Shown here piece after piece: positions 10,375 to 17,993 of a stretch of DNA of 46,850 nt. Source of the DNA: Deltaproteobacteria bacterium (GTDB lineage: Bacteria; Desulfobacterota; DSM-4660; Desulfatiglandales; HGW-15); NCBI GenBank assembly GCA_016931115.1, contig JAFGFM010000192.1, positions 1 to 46,850 of the forward strand. The letters run 5' to 3'. The notes below the pieces were generated by a model. That model saw nothing but the letters and a program-made list of their open reading frames with translations, made no database searches and was not told where the DNA came from. Position numbers and translations under genes: made by a program. Within the stretch, counting starts at the first letter, position 1, and every line of letters begins with the position of its first letter.

Positions 10375-10392
10375 CAGGGTATCCTGTTTTAT
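10373..10392 (+). terminator. Short hairpin after the gene tail
   Basis: AACAGG (10373-10378) and CCTGTT (10383-10388) form a 6-bp stem with a GTAT loop, followed by TTATTT. It overlaps the stop codon of the preceding tail, as simple intrinsic terminators often do. The stem is short and AT-containing, so the call is weak. Confidence 0.35.
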
Positions 10393-10408
10393 TTGTGGTG
10401 TCGTTAAA

Positions 10409-10700
10409 TGTGATTTACCAAAATCCTATCATACATATTGCCGAATTAACGGTCATAAGATTTGGGGTTGTTTTTGGAGTTTTACCGAATTAAAGCGGTC
10501 TTTTGGAGAAGAAAAGGGATAAAAGTACTTATTTAAATTGATTGCCAAATTATTGTCATAAGAAAAGGCGGTATTGCCGGAATGATGTTCCAGCAAACCG
10601 CCTGCAAATATTAAGAAACCCTCCTGTATTTTATAATATTAATTTGGCAAGGATTATGACGAAAATCTGGTAATGCGGGTAGACACTCAGGTCTACCCCT
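10409..10700. mobile_element. Transposon end, copy 3, with transposase-site array
   Basis: TGTGATTTACC at 10409 opens the third copy. Direct ~21-base sites follow: TTTACCAAAATCCTATCATA, TTGCCGAATTAACGGTCATA, TTACCGAATTAAAGCGGTC and TTGCCAAATTATTGTCATAA. Inverted sites lie at 10640-10675 (TTTGGCAAGGATTATGACG, then ATCTGGTAATGCGGG). The order of direct sites, inverted sites and the GGGTAGAC hairpin is the same as in copy 1, and a vestige of the 56-codon ORF follows at ~10747. The rest of 10124-11104 holds no intact gene: only these ends, the gene tail at 10264 and the repeats listed separately. Confidence 0.6.
10566..10603. repeat. 38-base imperfect inverted repeat (hairpin)
   Basis: Nested arms pair as AGGCGGT with ACCGCCT, TTGC with GCAA and GGAA with TTCC, around a TGATG loop, interrupted only by single-base bulges. 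It lies inside transposon-end copy 3, between the direct and inverted site arrays. It is not present in the other copies. It has no T-tract, so it is not an obvious terminator. Confidence 0.55.
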
Positions 10701-10807
10701 ACAATCCCTCTCCAGAAATCTTAATTGCTTTATGTTCAAAAAGGCCAAGGCTCATCCTGAGCTTTAAATCATCTCCAGTTCCTCTTCCCTGAGTTCCTTT
10801 AGACGCG

Positions 10808-10831
10808 TAGAGCGGGACGTAGAGCGGGACG
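10808..10831. repeat. Tandem duplication of a 12-base unit
   Basis: TAGAGCGGGACG occurs twice in a row, preceded by a related GACGCG and followed by TCC. No gene covers it. It is probably a degenerate piece of the GACGCAGAGCGTC-type palindromes found nearby. Confidence 0.5.
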
Positions 10832-10890
10832 TCCATAAGAAACTAAATAACTTATAGGATGCAGTAATATCAAGGCAGTTGAAGGTTAAG

Positions 10891-11028
10891 GTCTTTGACT
10901 GCCTTGCTTTTTATGGGGTGGTTTAAGGAAAATAATGCTTTTAAAATCTTAAGAGTGGTCATCATTTTTGGTAGGAAGACGCAGAGCGTCAAATAAAGAC
11001 ATTCCCACTGTGACCATGGGAACATGAG
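10891..11028. repeat. REP-like dispersed repeat, copy A
   Basis: This ~138-base stretch matches 12064-12200 over most of its length (TCTTTGACTGCCTTG, then AAGGAAAA, CTTAAGA, TGGTCATCA and GACGCAGAGCGTCAAAT). It contains the palindrome GACGC-AGA-GCGTC and a second inverted repeat, TTCCCAC and GTGACCATGGGAA. Such palindromic pairs are typical of non-coding REP-like elements. The two copies bracket the toxin-antitoxin genes. A 67-codon minus-strand frame across it has no coding features. Confidence 0.6.
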
Positions 11029-11104
11029 TAAGGATGTGGTAGCCTCGCCATACATTAGCGGGATAAACTTCAAAGCTAGCCCACAGACAAAGACCTTCCC
11101 TGCC

Positions 11105-11449
11105 TTATTTTAATGCATAAGCTTTGTCATGAGGTCCGACAGTTAAGAAGACAACAGTCTTACTGTCTAGGCCCTCACAAAAGCAATACTCACATTCCGG
11201 TATGTTTCTACATTCTTCGCAGATCACAAAAATAATCCGGAATTTTCTGTCTACCCGTGCGCTTCGTACGCCTCTCAGGTTAAGCTTTCCGCTGGCATCT
11301 GCGAGGGTTTCGGTGTTCTGATATGGATCGGATAAAACCCTTTCAACACGGCGTTTGATATTTTTTCTTATGGAACTGTACCGTCGTAAATTACTAACAA
11401 ACTTGTCTTCATATACAGCGTTATAATCAGTCACTCCAAACCTCTTCAT
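11105..11449 (-). CDS. RelE/ParE-superfamily toxin with a Cys-rich insertion
   Basis: The 114-residue product has the RelE-type layout: an N-terminal helix (EDKFVSNLRRYSSIRKNIKR), helix 2 ending LSDPYQNTETL, then LNLRGVRSARVDRKFRIIFV, and a C-terminal VVFLTVGPHDKAYALK. This fits an mRNA interferase of the RelE/YafQ type. Between the last strands is an insertion, CEECRNIPECEYCFC, whose cysteines could bind a metal. The gene starts inside the upstream antitoxin gene (23-base overlap), the usual translational coupling of a type II toxin-antitoxin pair. The catalytic residues are not certain. Target and activity are inferred from the family. Confidence 0.75.
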   Translation of the reverse strand: MKRFGVTDYNAVYEDKFVSNLRRYSSIRKNIKRRVERVLSDPYQNTETLADASGKLNLRGVRSARVDRKFRIIFVICEECRNIPECEYCFCEGLDSKTVVFLTVGPHDKAYALK

Positions 11450-11651
11450 GAGAATGCAGTTTGATTTTATGCTGGGCTTTACGTTGGCTTATATCTTCCA
11501 TATCATCATAAATAGGCATATCCGGCGTAAGCTGAAAGATATCCGAATTCTTTTTTAAAACCTTTAATAGTTCTTCCCTGACAACCCGCCTTATCATCGG
11601 CTCCAGTGTATTAGCCAGATCTTTTGAATTTATTTTTTCAGTTTGAGACAT
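11427..11651 (-). CDS. Antitoxin partner of the RelE-like toxin
   Basis: This is 74 residues from the ATG at 11651, which has GGGGG a few bases upstream. The frame could extend to a TTG at 11666, but that would place the ribosome site inside the gene, so the ATG is chosen. The N-terminal half is helical (KDLANTLEPMIRRVVREELL) and the acidic C-terminal part (MPIYDDMEDISQ, then HSHEEVWSD) probably wraps the toxin. No DNA-binding motif is obvious. It lies first in the two-gene unit, as antitoxins normally do, and presumably neutralises the toxin and represses the operon. It is recognised by context more than by sequence. Confidence 0.65.
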   Translation of the reverse strand: MSQTEKINSKDLANTLEPMIRRVVREELLKVLKKNSDIFQLTPDMPIYDDMEDISQRKAQHKIKLHSHEEVWSD

Positions 11652-11689
11652 AGTATCCCCCTTCAATTAAACTTACATTTTATTTATGC

Positions 11690-11843
11690 CCTGCTTCCAT
11701 CAGTTTTATCGCAACATCACGGGTAATATCTATTGCTTCTGTAGCGGTTCTGCCTTGAGCCACCAAGCCTGGCACATCCTCAGAGGTGGCAAGAAAAACT
11801 CCTTCAGGAATTTTTCCACATTAATATTTCTAAACTGTTCCAT
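11690..11843 (-). pseudogene. Frameshifted HicB-like antitoxin remnant
   Basis: From an ATG at 11841-11843 the frame reads MEQFRNINVEK. One base out of frame it then continues IPEGVFLATSEDVPGLVAQG and RTATEAIDITRDVAIKLMEA, ending GHK and stop at 11690. Together they match the single β-α-β fold of HicB/DUF1902 antitoxins (NVEK.P.G.F.ATS.DVPGLVAQG.T..EA). The break lies at a T run (11812-11816, an A run in the sense strand): five bases are present and six would restore the frame. No HicA-like toxin is visible next to it. Either it is a decayed antitoxin or the homopolymer was miscalled. Confidence 0.65.
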
Positions 11844-12063
11844 TGTCTTTATTTCTTCTGCACTTTAAGTTCAAGATAAGTCTACTTAAAACAACCCATT
11901 AAATCAAGATGTTCTCAGATTTACTTTTGAGATTGGCCGCTAGTCAGGCAGCTACTTTGAAAGACCTGGAACAGACCATCATTTTTCTTGTGAGTTAGTA
12001 GGAGACGACCTGGAAATTTAAAATAACTTCGAGAAGCAATATATTAAAGCATTGGAAAATTAT

Positions 12064-12200
12064 TATCTTTGACCGCCTTGTTTTATTGTGGGTGGTTGAA
12101 GGAAAAACTGATATTAAAACCTTAAGAATGGTCATCAATTTTTAGCAATAAGACGCAGAGCGTCAAATCAAAACATTCACATGGTGACCATGGGAATGAG
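12064..12200. repeat. REP-like dispersed repeat, copy B
   Basis: This is the second copy of the element at 10891-11028, with the same GACGCAGAGCGTC palindrome and an ATGGTGACCAT palindrome in place of copy A's second inverted repeat. The rest of 11844-12303 shows no supported gene; a 29-codon frame at 11909-11998 has no recognisable features. Confidence 0.6.
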
Positions 12201-12303
12201 AAAAGAGGGCACCCAGCCGTCGCTAACCACCTTCTCAAAAGCTATGGTGGTTGGAGAAGGTATGGTTAGTTTGGCAGAATTTATATATCGATCAGAGAGA
12301 AAA

Positions 12304-13062
12304 TCAAATATCCTCAGAGTCCTGTTTATCCTTGAACCTTTTATCTGTATACCAGTCTATCTGTCTGCATATACCCCTGATCAGCCTTACCTCCCTGGCC
12401 CTTAATTGCAGCCTTGAGAAGAACCTCCTTACATAGCGCATCCAGAGGTCAGGGTTTTGCGGATTCAGGTAGCCTATCTTAGATAGTACACCACCAAGGT
12501 GATCATACATCCCTTCAAGTTCAAAACTGTTGGCAAACCTTGGAATGCTTGAGTCAGTATGTATTACTGAGGCCTTAAATATTTCATAGCAGATAATCAG
12601 GACTGCCTGGGCAAGATTTAATGAGGAAAAATCCGAGGTCGGAATAGTGGTAATTGTATGACAGTATTGAAGATGCTCATTTGATAGCCCCTTATCCTCA
12701 GAACCGAATAAAATGGCTATCTCATTATTCTGTGATATTTCAACAAGCTTTTGGGCAAGGCTTTCAGGTGCTGTCATGGCTGGCCTATAAGTGCCAAGCC
12801 TTGCAGTTGTACCGACAATATATCCGAACCTTCCTATTGCCTCTTTAAGGTCACTGAAAATCTCTATACTGTCTATTATCCGCTCAGAATGAATAGTCCC
12901 TGATTTAAGCATCTTATCTCTGTCAATCCTTTTTGGATTAACCAGGATCAGCTTATCTATCCCCATGTTATTTATTGCACGTGCAGCAGCCCCAATATTT
13001 TCCGGTATCTTGGTATCAACCAGTATAATGGTAATATTCTCTTTTTTGGTTCTTATTTCCAT
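12304..13062 (-). CDS. TrmJ-like tRNA/rRNA 2'-O-ribose methyltransferase (SpoU/TrmH superfamily)
   Basis: This 252-residue protein starts at the ATG at 13062; an upstream TTG at 13080 is possible but lies close to the preceding terminator. The SPOUT fold is visible: motif 1 VDTKIPENIGAAARAINNMG (residues ~15-34), motif 2 AILFGSEDKGLSNEHL, motif 3 IPTSDFSSLNLAQAVLIICY. These bind AdoMet through the trefoil knot. The protein lacks the N-terminal extension of RlmB-type enzymes, and the long C-terminal helical tail (YVRRFFSRLQLRAREVRLIR) is typical of TrmJ, which methylates position 32 of tRNA. No neighbour is functionally related; the gene follows the RND operon but is separated from it by a terminator. 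Substrate assignment is by family. Confidence 0.85.
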   Translation of the reverse strand: MEIRTKKENITIILVDTKIPENIGAAARAINNMGIDKLILVNPKRIDRDKMLKSGTIHSERIIDSIEIFSDLKEAIGRFGYIVGTTARLGTYRPAMTAPESLAQKLVEISQNNEIAILFGSEDKGLSNEHLQYCHTITTIPTSDFSSLNLAQAVLIICYEIFKASVIHTDSSIPRFANSFELEGMYDHLGGVLSKIGYLNPQNPDLWMRYVRRFFSRLQLRAREVRLIRGICRQIDWYTDKRFKDKQDSEDI

Positions 13063-13083
13063 ATCTGTATAGAAAAGCAAAAT

Positions 13084-13119
13084 AAAAGGCAGCAGAGGTT
13101 ATTTTCTTTGCTGCCTTTT
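13084..13119 (-). terminator. Intrinsic terminator of the RND efflux operon
   Basis: AAAAGGCAGC (13084-13093) and GCTGCCTTTT (13110-13119) form a 10-bp stem around a 16-base loop. On the minus strand the hairpin follows the RND permease stop codon by a few bases and is followed by a T-rich tract. It separates the efflux genes from the methyltransferase gene. Confidence 0.75.
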
Positions 13120-13123
13120 TATT

Positions 13124-16100
13124 CTAAATCTCCTGTGTATCATCCTCAGGCTTTATACCTGTAAGCCTGTAGAATGGGGCCCAGTATGCCCTTCTCAATC
13201 TTTGTCTACCTTGCTTATACGCCAGGCCTGAAGTATGTACCAGTGAGTAGAGGGTTGGAACCACTACCAGGGTCAGGATGGTTGCAATGGCAAGACCGAA
13301 TATTACTGCAATAGCCATTGATGTCCACCACTGACTCGATTCACTCATCCATGCGATCTCCATGATATGAAAATCATATGAAACGCCTGTAACCATAGGG
13401 AGAAGCCCCAGTATGGTGGTAATTGCAGTTAAAAAAACCGGCCTGAGCCTGGTGCATCCTGCTGCGATTATTGCCTCTCTCACATCCATGCCCCTTTTAC
13501 AGAGCTTGTTTGTATAATCAATAAGCACAATGGCATTATTTACCACAACACCCACGAGCGATATCACGCCAACACCGGTCATGATGATCCCAAAGGGGAA
13601 ATTCATTACGGTAAGCCCGAAAAATACACCACCCAGAGAGAGCAGCACAGATATCATGATGATTGTAACCTGGAGTATGGAGTTAAACATGGCTACCAGG
13701 ATAATTAGAACAAGAAAAATAGCAATAAGGAATGCCTTGCTCAGAAACTCCTCGGCCTCCTTCTGCATATCCTCTTCACCTGTAAACTTGATGTTATATC
13801 CGGGAGGGAGATCAAACTGTGCAAGCTGTTTTTCTGCCTCTTTTCTTACAACCGCACCTGGTATCTTGTCTTCATCCACGTTTGCCTTGACAGTAACTAT
13901 GCGTTCATCATTCTTTCTGTTTATCTGCCCCAGACCGCCTGTAACTTCAAATTTCGTAACTGTACTTAAAGGTATAAGCCCACTGGTAGTTGGTATGAGC
14001 AGTTCCCTCAGGATATCGGTATTTTTTCTTGCATCCTCACCAAGCTGCACAGTTATGTCATAATCGTCATTATCTTCCCGGTATGTAGATACCTTCATGC
14101 CATTATAAGCAACCTTTAAGACAAAGCCGATTGTGTTTGTTGAAAGGCCCAGCATTGCAGCCTTCTGCCTGTCAACATGCACTTTGATGGTAGGAGAGCC
14201 TGAAACATAGTCGTCCCTTACATCATAGACATATGGCATTTTTTCGAGTTTGCTGCGTACCTCATGAGTGATCTCACCTAATACTGATGGGTTATCGCCC
14301 GAAATCTCAATATTGATAGCGCTTCCGGTGGGGGGGCCTTCCTCTTCTTCTGCAATGGTAATCTCACCTCCGGTAACATTTTTTATCCTTTCTCTTATTA
14401 TATCAATATTTTCATATGAAGAGCTGTTTCTCTCCTTTAACCCATAGAGCTGCACGCCTATCCTGTTTGGTGAGTTGTCCTCAAAAAGAGAGACCCCTCC
14501 GCCCTGCACAGATACAGCTTTTGAGAAGATATACTGGATATCAGTCAGGTCAGTAATGCTTTTAACCTTTTTACCACTTTTAAGCGTATGGTTTCTGCTC
14601 TCATCCTGCTGATTGTAACACTCTATCGGTTCTTCACCAGATCCAGGGATATAATCTGCGCCCCTGCAAAGGGCAAGCTCTATGTCCCTTGCAACCCTGT
14701 CAGAGTAATCAAGATCAGCGCCTTCAGGCATTTCTATGTTGATATATACGTTTTCAGGTTCAATGTTGGGGAAAAATTCTTCGCTTTTTTCAAGACCTAC
14801 CCTGTAGAACCAGAGCATTATTAATAATGCCACAACCAGAAAGGATGTAATCAGCACCGGTATTCTGTTGTTGAGGGAACTTGTGAGCAGGCCTCTGTAT
14901 GCCCTTAAAATCGGGCCATTAACCTCTATTGGCGCCTCACCCGCCTTTTCCACCTCTTCAGCGCTCATGGTGCCTTTCTTTTTGCCGGGTGGGGTTTTCA
15001 TAAAAATAGAGGCCAGTACCGGGTTGATGACAAGCGCCACAAATAGTGATGAAATAAGGGTAATTATAACTGTTTTAGGCAGGTAATTCATAAACCCGCC
15101 CATGATGCCAGGCCAGAAAACCAGCGGGAAAAAAGCCGCAACAGTAGTCAGGGTGGAGGCTATAACCGGCATGGCAACCTCATCAGTCGCCTTTATGGCA
15201 GCCTGTATTTTGGGCACACCCTGCTCCATGTAGCGGTATATATTTTCAACAATAACAATGGCATTATCCACAAGCATGCCAAGCGAAAGGGTCAGGGAGA
15301 AGAGCACAACCATATTAAGGGTTATACCCAGTACATCAAGTATTACAAAGGATATGAACATAGAAAGAGGTATTGCCGTAGCGACCAGGATGGCATTTCT
15401 CATGCCCATTGCAAAAAAGAGGACAAATATAACCAGGATTAACCCGGTTATTATATTGTTCTCAAGATCCTCAACAAGCATCCTGATATCCTTGGCCTCA
15501 TTCATCAGCTTGGTAATCTCTGTTCCTTTTGGCCATAGTTTTGACTGTTCTTCAATTATCTCATTTATCTTATCAACAATTTCTATAATATTTTCGCCTG
15601 CGCGTTTTTTGATCTGTATATTTACAGCAGGCTTTCCGTTCAGGCGCGATCTGCCTGTCTCTTCCTTGTAACCATCAACTACCCTTGCTACATCTTTAAG
15701 GTAAACGGGGTGGCCGTCATGGGTGCCTACAATAAGGCCATATATCTCATCAGGTGTCTCGAATTCACCCGGTACCCTCAACTGGAACCTGCCATCACCC
15801 ATCCTGATGCCACCGCCTGATGTATTCCTGTTTTCATCAGCGATTACAGCCTGGAGACTTACTAGAGAAAGGCCATAGTATGCAAGCTTTGAGGGATTAG
15901 GCTCTACCCTTATCTCCCTTTCAAGGCCGCCTGTGATCTCTGCCTCAAGTACGCCCGGTATGGCCTCTATCTCATCACCGAGATCCTCTGCCATATCCTT
16001 TATCCTTACCAGACCGACTGTCCCTGACAATGAGAGCACAAGAATCGGCATCTCGGAGATGTTTATTTCACTGACAACAGGGTCATCTTCCAGGTCAGAA

Positions 16101-16462
16101 GGCAGCTCCCCCTTTGCCATATCCACCTTGTCCTTGGTCTTTGTAACCACCTCGTCAATATCAGTCCCGGTGATAAATTCAATAACAATAGAGCTTGATC
16201 CTTCAACGCTTGATGAGGTGATGTTCTTAACACCCTCAAGCCCCTTGAGCTTCTTTTCAATAGGTATGGTAATGGATTGCTCAATATCAAGAGGGGCAAC
16301 GCCTGAATATACTGTGCTTACGAAGACGTAAGGTATAGAGATATCCGGCGCAGACTCCCTGGGCATGGAATAATATGATACTATGCCAAAAATGCTAAGG
16401 CATATCATCAGTACTATTACAGCTGTACTTTTTTTAACTGAAATGGCTGTTAGTGATGTCAT
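13124..16462 (-). CDS. RND-family efflux transporter permease (HAE-1/AcrB-like)
   Basis: This is a 1112-residue inner-membrane proton-driven pump. It has the RND layout: TM1 (AVIVLMICLSIFGIVSYYS), then PRESAPDISIPYVFVSTVYS and SVEGSSSIVIEFITGTDIDE, a first porter domain, TM2-6, a second porter domain and TM8-12. TM4 carries LGMLVDNAIVIVEN; the second Asp of the AcrB proton-relay pair is Asn here, as in many non-enterobacterial members. The TM10-11 region (VGVVVNNAIVLIDYTNK) is intact. The start codon overlaps the stop of the membrane-fusion gene by four bases (ATGA). Such pumps export drugs, detergents, lipids or metals; nothing here fixes the substrate. No outer-membrane TolC-like gene is in the window. 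Confidence 0.93.
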   Translation of the reverse strand: MTSLTAISVKKSTAVIVLMICLSIFGIVSYYSMPRESAPDISIPYVFVSTVYSGVAPLDIEQSITIPIEKKLKGLEGVKNITSSSVEGSSSIVIEFITGTDIDEVVTKTKDKVDMAKGELPSDLEDDPVVSEINISEMPILVLSLSGTVGLVRIKDMAEDLGDEIEAIPGVLEAEITGGLEREIRVEPNPSKLAYYGLSLVSLQAVIADENRNTSGGGIRMGDGRFQLRVPGEFETPDEIYGLIVGTHDGHPVYLKDVARVVDGYKEETGRSRLNGKPAVNIQIKKRAGENIIEIVDKINEIIEEQSKLWPKGTEITKLMNEAKDIRMLVEDLENNIITGLILVIFVLFFAMGMRNAILVATAIPLSMFISFVILDVLGITLNMVVLFSLTLSLGMLVDNAIVIVENIYRYMEQGVPKIQAAIKATDEVAMPVIASTLTTVAAFFPLVFWPGIMGGFMNYLPKTVIITLISSLFVALVINPVLASIFMKTPPGKKKGTMSAEEVEKAGEAPIEVNGPILRAYRGLLTSSLNNRIPVLITSFLVVALLIMLWFYRVGLEKSEEFFPNIEPENVYINIEMPEGADLDYSDRVARDIELALCRGADYIPGSGEEPIECYNQQDESRNHTLKSGKKVKSITDLTDIQYIFSKAVSVQGGGVSLFEDNSPNRIGVQLYGLKERNSSSYENIDIIRERIKNVTGGEITIAEEEEGPPTGSAINIEISGDNPSVLGEITHEVRSKLEKMPYVYDVRDDYVSGSPTIKVHVDRQKAAMLGLSTNTIGFVLKVAYNGMKVSTYREDNDDYDITVQLGEDARKNTDILRELLIPTTSGLIPLSTVTKFEVTGGLGQINRKNDERIVTVKANVDEDKIPGAVVRKEAEKQLAQFDLPPGYNIKFTGEEDMQKEAEEFLSKAFLIAIFLVLIILVAMFNSILQVTIIMISVLLSLGGVFFGLTVMNFPFGIIMTGVGVISLVGVVVNNAIVLIDYTNKLCKRGMDVREAIIAAGCTRLRPVFLTAITTILGLLPMVTGVSYDFHIMEIAWMSESSQWWTSMAIAVIFGLAIATILTLVVVPTLYSLVHTSGLAYKQGRQRLRRAYWAPFYRLTGIKPEDDTQEI

Positions 16463-17604
16463 GAATTCAAGATCTCCCTCGGGTCAGTAACCTGCCTGAT
16501 GACATCAACCTTCTGCCCGCTGTCCAGAACCCTGTGTCCCACAATTATAAGGTGGTCGCCCGGCTCAAGCCCTTTTGTCACCTGTATTTCCCAGTCTGAA
16601 AGGAGACCCAGTTCTATGGCCCTTTTTTCCACAACGCCATTTTTTTCTATATATACAAATTTATCATTCCCCTGTGCGATCACCGCATAAAGAGGTATTA
16701 CAAAGGCATTTTCAAATCTCTTTTTTACTATCTCCACCCTTGCAAACATGCCTGGCAATATCCTGCCATCCGGGTTGGGCACACCCAGTTCAAGGTTGTA
16801 TAACCTTGCCATTGAACCAGGGTTGCGGGACAGAAATATCTTTTTGCCCTTGACCAGCATATTATCGAGCGCCTCGATTTTTATATCGGCCTCGCTTAAA
16901 TCAAAGACAGCAGCAACATCACTTTCAGGAATACCCACAGTCACCTTGACATTGCCTATCTGAAGGATCTGGGCAACCGGTTTATCAACACCTAACCAGT
17001 CACCAACCGTTGCCTCTATTTCATTTAATCTCCCGCTTATGGGTGCCTTTATGCTTGTCCTTTCCAGGGTAAGCTTTGCCTCATCATACTGTGATTTAAG
17101 GGATTTTAACTGGGCATTAATTTTATCAAGGTCTGTTCCTGCCGCTATCTTTTTTTCAGCCAGTTCTGAGATACGCTTTTGATCAAGCACTGCCAGTTCA
17201 TAACTTGCCTCAATGCTGTCAAGCCTCAATTGGTAATCCCTGTCATCCAGTTTAACAAGCACCTCTCCTTTTTCTATGTACTTGCCCTCCTCAGCAGGTA
17301 TGCTGACCACCCGGCCTGAGGCCTCTGACTTTACCCAGAGGTCTTCAAAGGATTCTATCTCTGCAGGGAGATTTATCCTGTCTTTGAATTCCCTTGGTTC
17401 CATAAGCAAAGTGACCACCTTGACGGCCGCAGTCTCTTCCTTCTGGGCGTTTTTTTTCTCATTATCAAGGCGCTCTTTTTTTGAGGCAAGCATTATACCG
17501 GTACTCCCTGAGAGTATGAGAAACAGGATTACCATCAGCCAGGGAAAATAACCCCATACAAACCGAAGTATCTTTATCTTTGTATCTGATTCAGGATGTG
17601 ACAT
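16459..17604 (-). CDS. RND efflux periplasmic adaptor (HlyD/AcrA family)
   Basis: This is a 381-residue membrane-fusion protein with an N-terminal anchor (WLMVILFLILSGSTGIMLA) and no lipobox. A β-barrel/lipoyl half-motif (SGRVVSIPAEEGKYIEKGEV) is followed by an α-hairpin (about residues 125-185, ASYELAVLDQKRISELAEKK) and a second lipoyl half (IKAPISGRLNEIEATVGDWL). The C-terminal membrane-proximal domain ends LEPGDHLIIVGHRVLDSGQK. It bridges the RND pump to an outer-membrane channel. A short AAGG precedes the ATG, and the gene is first in the two-gene operon. Confidence 0.92.
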   Translation of the reverse strand: MSHPESDTKIKILRFVWGYFPWLMVILFLILSGSTGIMLASKKERLDNEKKNAQKEETAAVKVVTLLMEPREFKDRINLPAEIESFEDLWVKSEASGRVVSIPAEEGKYIEKGEVLVKLDDRDYQLRLDSIEASYELAVLDQKRISELAEKKIAAGTDLDKINAQLKSLKSQYDEAKLTLERTSIKAPISGRLNEIEATVGDWLGVDKPVAQILQIGNVKVTVGIPESDVAAVFDLSEADIKIEALDNMLVKGKKIFLSRNPGSMARLYNLELGVPNPDGRILPGMFARVEIVKKRFENAFVIPLYAVIAQGNDKFVYIEKNGVVEKRAIELGLLSDWEIQVTKGLEPGDHLIIVGHRVLDSGQKVDVIRQVTDPREILNS

Positions 17605-17993
17605 TTCCTTAATTTCCTTTATCTTTAGATTGTCATATTACAGGCATGAGCGAATAACACAGTTCTGGTATACAGCTCAACCAATTCCATAATTGATTTG
17701 TAATAACTATACTATTTTACGATGAGAATCCAACCACCTTTAAGCTCAGAGATGTGTGATTGTTAAACAATACTGCCATTTCTGAAAATATATAATGAGG
17801 TAAATACCCGATTCAAATTTTTGCCGAATATAATAGGAGTATATTATTCAGGTGTCAAGTAGCAAAAAGCGATAAGATAAATCTTGAAATCCTCATATAA
17901 ATATTCTAATTTCTTCAATATTCATGGCATGGTAAAGCTTTTGAAGCGACCCTGCCAAAAAAGGGATTTTACATCAGGGGAGACTTTATTAAT
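17605..17993. other. Divergent intergenic region
   Basis: This 389-base AT-rich stretch lies between the minus-strand efflux operon and the plus-strand GAF-ANTAR gene. It must hold both promoters, but no confident pair of -35/-10 boxes stands out. An imperfect inverted repeat (GAATATAATA and TATATTATTC around GGAG, 17826-17849) is a weak operator candidate. No ORF or RNA gene is seen. Confidence 0.4.

Noticed and set aside
11686-11868. 60-codon plus-strand frame
   Set aside because: It lies antisense to the HicB-like remnant, whose conserved motif is on the minus strand.
11909-11998. 29-codon ORF (MFSDLLLRLAASQAATLKDL)
   Set aside because: No ribosome site, no family and no conserved neighbour; it may be a decayed fragment but cannot be supported.
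13530-16331. Several 70-177 codon plus-strand frames inside the RND genes
   Set aside because: They are shadows of a long, well-conserved gene on the opposite strand with no coding features of their own.
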